Assembly: GCF_001653135.1 (NCBI RefSeq)
Contig: NZ_BDDS01000005.1
Coordinates: forward strand, 277,198 to 341,197
Direction: 5' to 3'
Source: Pseudoalteromonas neustonica
GTDB lineage: Bacteria; Pseudomonadota; Gammaproteobacteria; Enterobacterales; Alteromonadaceae
Length of the DNA stretch: 64,000 bases
The notes beneath the pieces are model-generated. The model searched no databases, had not been told where the DNA came from, and saw only the letters and a list, made by a program, of their open reading frames with translations. Positions 61,914 to 64,000 of this stretch are shown here, piece by piece; position 1 is the stretch's first letter; the number at the start of each line of letters is the position of its first letter. The translations under genes were made by a program, and so were the position numbers.

Positions 61914-63407
61914 GTGGGGCAACTTAAACCGCAAAAAAATGTTTACGCAGTAATTGATTTGGGATCAAATAGCTTTCATATGCTGATTGCTAAATCAATT
62001 GCTGGCGGCTTACAAACCATAGGCCGGGTTAAACGCAAAGTCAGATTAGCTGCTGGGCTTAATGACGATAATTTACTGAGCACGCAAGCAATGCAGCGAG
62101 GCTGGGAATGTCTTGCCTTATTTGCTGAGCGTCTACAGGATATCCCTAAAAAAAATATTACAATTGTTGCCACAGCTACTTTACGCTTAGCAACAAATGC
62201 TGATGTATTTAGAATTAAAGCAGAGCAAATTCTTGGCCATAAAATTAACGTTATCAGTGGTGAGTTAGAGGCGCGAACTATTTACAAAGGTGTCGCGCAT
62301 ACTTCTTCTTGTAGTGGTCGTCAGTTAGTGATCGATATTGGCGGTGCGAGCACTGAAGTTGTAATTGGTAAAGGTTTTGATGCACTGCATTATAAAAGCC
62401 TAAATATGGGTTGCGTTACCTACCTTGAACGCTACTTCAAAGATTGTCAGCTAAATGAAATCAATTTTAATGCAGCAATAAAAGCCGCGCGTCTCGTGAT
62501 TGATGAAATAGCATCTGATTATAAGAGCGCTGGGTGGGAAATTGCCTCTGGGGCTTCTGGTACAGTGCAAGCGATCCAAGAAATTATGGTCGCGCAATCT
62601 TTAGATGAATTACTGAGTCTAGACAAACTCAATGCTATTAAAGAGCAGTCAATTACCTATAAAACTATTGCCGCATTAGATTTGCCAGGCTTAAGTGAAG
62701 AACGCAGATTAGTCTTTGTTTCTGGGCTAGCAATTTTGATTGCTTTATTTGAGTCGCTTGAAATTGACAAAATGGGACTTGCCGGAGGAGCACTCCGAGA
62801 AGGCGTCTTGTATAGCATGATCCCTGAGTTTCATAACCATAACATTCGTAAGCGTACTATTGATGGTTTAATGGCGCGTTATCATGTAGACCAAAAACAA
62901 GCTAATCGTGTAGCAGATCTTTCCAGCCAGCTAGCGCTTCAAGTTAGTGAGCAATGGAAACTACTAGATACAAGCGGATTGCCTTTGCTCAAAGCGATTG
63001 CACAATTACATGAAATTGGATTATTAATAGAGTACAAGCAATATCAGCAACACACCGCTTATATTCTTGAAAATACTGAGATGCCAGGGTTCTCACAATC
63101 AGAACATAAGATAATAGTGGCGACTGCAAATGCACATCGTTCGGATCTGCAAAAAAATGGTTTTGATTATTTAGGTTGTCATGCCCAGTTAACTCAATAC
63201 GTAACACGTTTAATAAGAATTGCAGTGATTCTATCAATGCGTCGTCAAGATGATGTGCTACCAAAACTTACCTTAATTGCTAATAATGAGGCTTTAACAC
63301 TATCATTTGAAAATGATTGGTTAAAAGCACACCCTTTAATGGCAAGTGAGCTTCAACAAGAGTCTAAACAGCAAGAAAAGGCAGGTTGGAAGTTTATAGT
63401 TAAGTAG
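61914..63407 (+). CDS. gppA: Guanosine pentaphosphate phosphohydrolase GppA (Ppx/GppA family)
   Basis: A 497-residue protein with the ASKHA-type ATP/phosphate motifs YAVIDLGSNSFHMLI, ATATLRLATN, VIDIGGASTEVVIG and SGASGTVQAIQEIM, and an HD-like C-terminal domain (LHEIGLLIEYKQYQQHTAYI). It matches E. coli GppA closely at the N-terminus (KRKVRLAAGL) and converts pppGpp to ppGpp. Start GTG 61914 with AGAGG upstream; it lies 47 nt after rhlB. Confidence 0.94.
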   Translation: MGQLKPQKNVYAVIDLGSNSFHMLIAKSIAGGLQTIGRVKRKVRLAAGLNDDNLLSTQAMQRGWECLALFAERLQDIPKKNITIVATATLRLATNADVFRIKAEQILGHKINVISGELEARTIYKGVAHTSSCSGRQLVIDIGGASTEVVIGKGFDALHYKSLNMGCVTYLERYFKDCQLNEINFNAAIKAARLVIDEIASDYKSAGWEIASGASGTVQAIQEIMVAQSLDELLSLDKLNAIKEQSITYKTIAALDLPGLSEERRLVFVSGLAILIALFESLEIDKMGLAGGALREGVLYSMIPEFHNHNIRKRTIDGLMARYHVDQKQANRVADLSSQLALQVSEQWKLLDTSGLPLLKAIAQLHEIGLLIEYKQYQQHTAYILENTEMPGFSQSEHKIIVATANAHRSDLQKNGFDYLGCHAQLTQYVTRLIRIAVILSMRRQDDVLPKLTLIANNEALTLSFENDWLKAHPLMASELQQESKQQEKAGWKFIVK

Positions 63408-63433
63408 ATAAAAGGGCTATAAAGCCCTTTTAT
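63408..63433 (+). terminator. Intrinsic terminator of gppA
   Basis: ATAAAAGGGCT (63408-63418), ATAA loop, AGCCCTTTTAT (63423-63433), directly after the gppA stop. Confidence 0.88.
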
Positions 63434-63506
63434 AGTATTAAAAACCGCCTTTCTGTACTAATTTCACTCGAACAACCAATTAAATCAAAAAAGTTCAAAA
63501 AAAGTG

Positions 63507-63534
63507 TTGATCTGTTTTTGGATCTCCCTATAAT
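63507..63534 (+). promoter_or_regulatory. rRNA operon promoter P1
   Basis: TTGATC (63507-63512), 16-bp spacer, consensus TATAAT (63529-63534), then a GC-rich discriminator (GCGACCCC). An A-rich UP-element-like tract (63486-63504) precedes it. The GC discriminator is typical of stringently controlled rRNA promoters. Confidence 0.85.
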
Positions 63535-63644
63535 GCGACCCCACTGAGACGGGAAACGCCAACGTATAGCGAGGCACGGACTTATCAGAGAGTTAAATAA
63601 AACTTCGGTTTTAAATATTCCAAAAGAAAATTTAAAGCAAAGTA

Positions 63645-63672
63645 TTGACTCGAAAAATAAAAGGTGTATTAT
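63645..63672 (+). promoter_or_regulatory. rRNA operon promoter P2
   Basis: TTGACT (63645-63650), 16-bp spacer, TATTAT (63667-63672), followed by CGCATCCC. It lies about 140 bp after P1, the usual tandem arrangement. Confidence 0.8.
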
Positions 63673-63704
63673 TCGCATCCCTTGAGTCGCTAAAGCGAAT
63701 CAAA

Positions 63705-63717
63705 ACGTTCTTTAACA
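63705..63717 (+). promoter_or_regulatory. rRNA leader boxA antitermination site
   Basis: ACGTTCTTTAACA matches the boxA element TGCTCTTTAACA of rRNA leaders, which recruits NusB/NusE for antitermination. The leader continues to the 16S start. Confidence 0.8.
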
Positions 63718-63967
63718 ATATAAAGCAATCATCTGTGTGGGCACTCGTGCAGATTGAGTTCTAACAGCCGAACTTAGTTTACTAAGCAAGGCAAACATAT
63801 TTAGAGTCTCAATGTGATTTCTCGAAAGAGAAACTGAGTGACCAACAGAATAGTTATTTTTAATAATTATTCGGCACAGTCAATTCAATATCGAAAGATA
63901 TTAAATAAATTCAGAATTCATTGAGCAGGTTCTTCATTCTTTATTGGATGAGAACAGAAAAAACTTT

Positions 63968-64000
63968 TAATTGAAGAGTTTGATCATGGCTCAGATTGAA
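63968..64000 (+). rRNA. rrs: 16S rRNA, first ~33 nt (cut by window edge)
   Basis: AATTGAAGAGTTTGATCATG followed by GCTCAGATTGAA is the universal 5' end of bacterial 16S rRNA. The gene continues beyond the window. The 5' end is aligned to E. coli position 1 at about 63968. Confidence 0.97.

Noticed and set aside
63430..63678. Minus-strand frame before the rRNA gene
   Set aside because: It overlaps the gppA terminator, both rRNA promoters and the leader; no homology is seen.

Overview
The window looks like a low-GC marine gammaproteobacterial chromosome of the Alteromonadales, most like Pseudoalteromonas. This is inferred from the gene content and from the backbone order rho / trxA / rhlB / gppA / rRNA operon on the right. 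The left 44.4 kb is accessory DNA and the right 19.5 kb is ordinary chromosome.

Region 1 (1-18.4 kb) is a copper/silver resistance cluster. It holds the 3' end of a CusA efflux pump, two PepSY membrane proteins (one fused to a ferredoxin-NAD(P)H reductase), CopC, CopD, a secreted NTF2-like protein, the multicopper oxidase CopA and outer-membrane CopB. Two unrelated genes follow (DUF1624, formyltransferase-like), then a MerR-controlled copper P-type ATPase operon with a tail of small periplasmic or membrane proteins, and a convergent DUF305 / glutaredoxin-MauE pair.

Region 2 (18.4-37.8 kb) is a nested insertion zone. A serine resolvase gene, with a three-dyad res-like site upstream, lies just before a Qat anti-phage defence locus (qatA-qatB-qatC-qatD). 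Two elements with the same terminal inverted repeats (consensus TGTGACTRYGCATAATG) and no recognisable transposase have landed here. Element 1 (18966-28945) splits the resolvase gene, makes a 4-bp target duplication (TATT), and carries a CadR/PbrR-regulated Cd/Zn/Co module (transglutaminase-like protein, two CDF transporters, CzcCBA-type RND pump). Element 2 (31221-36155) carries a mercury operon (merR, merT, merP, merC, merA, merD plus an unknown membrane protein). It sits between a truncated qatB and a truncated qatC, so Qat is probably inactive.

Region 3 (37.8-44.4 kb) is a minus-strand recombination module of three tyrosine-recombinase-like proteins (one with a degenerate active site and a Cys cluster) and a TnpC-like/P-loop protein. 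Immediately beyond it lies the 3' part of a DUF808 (YedI-like) gene, which marks the right end of the island; the left end is outside the window.

Region 4 (44.4-64 kb) is backbone: an S9 peptidase, a zinc-ribbon/Sel1 protein, an M28 peptidase, a TonB-dependent siderophore receptor, dbpA, a DnaJ-related protein, a TPR hybrid histidine kinase, a chemotaxis transducer, rho, trxA, rhlB, gppA, and the promoters, leader and first bases of a 16S rRNA gene.

Together the island combines periplasmic oxidation/sequestration, RND and P-type efflux, and Hg(II) reduction, each module under its own MerR-family promoter with a long (19-20 bp) spacer. All calls come from reading the sequence; no database search was run.
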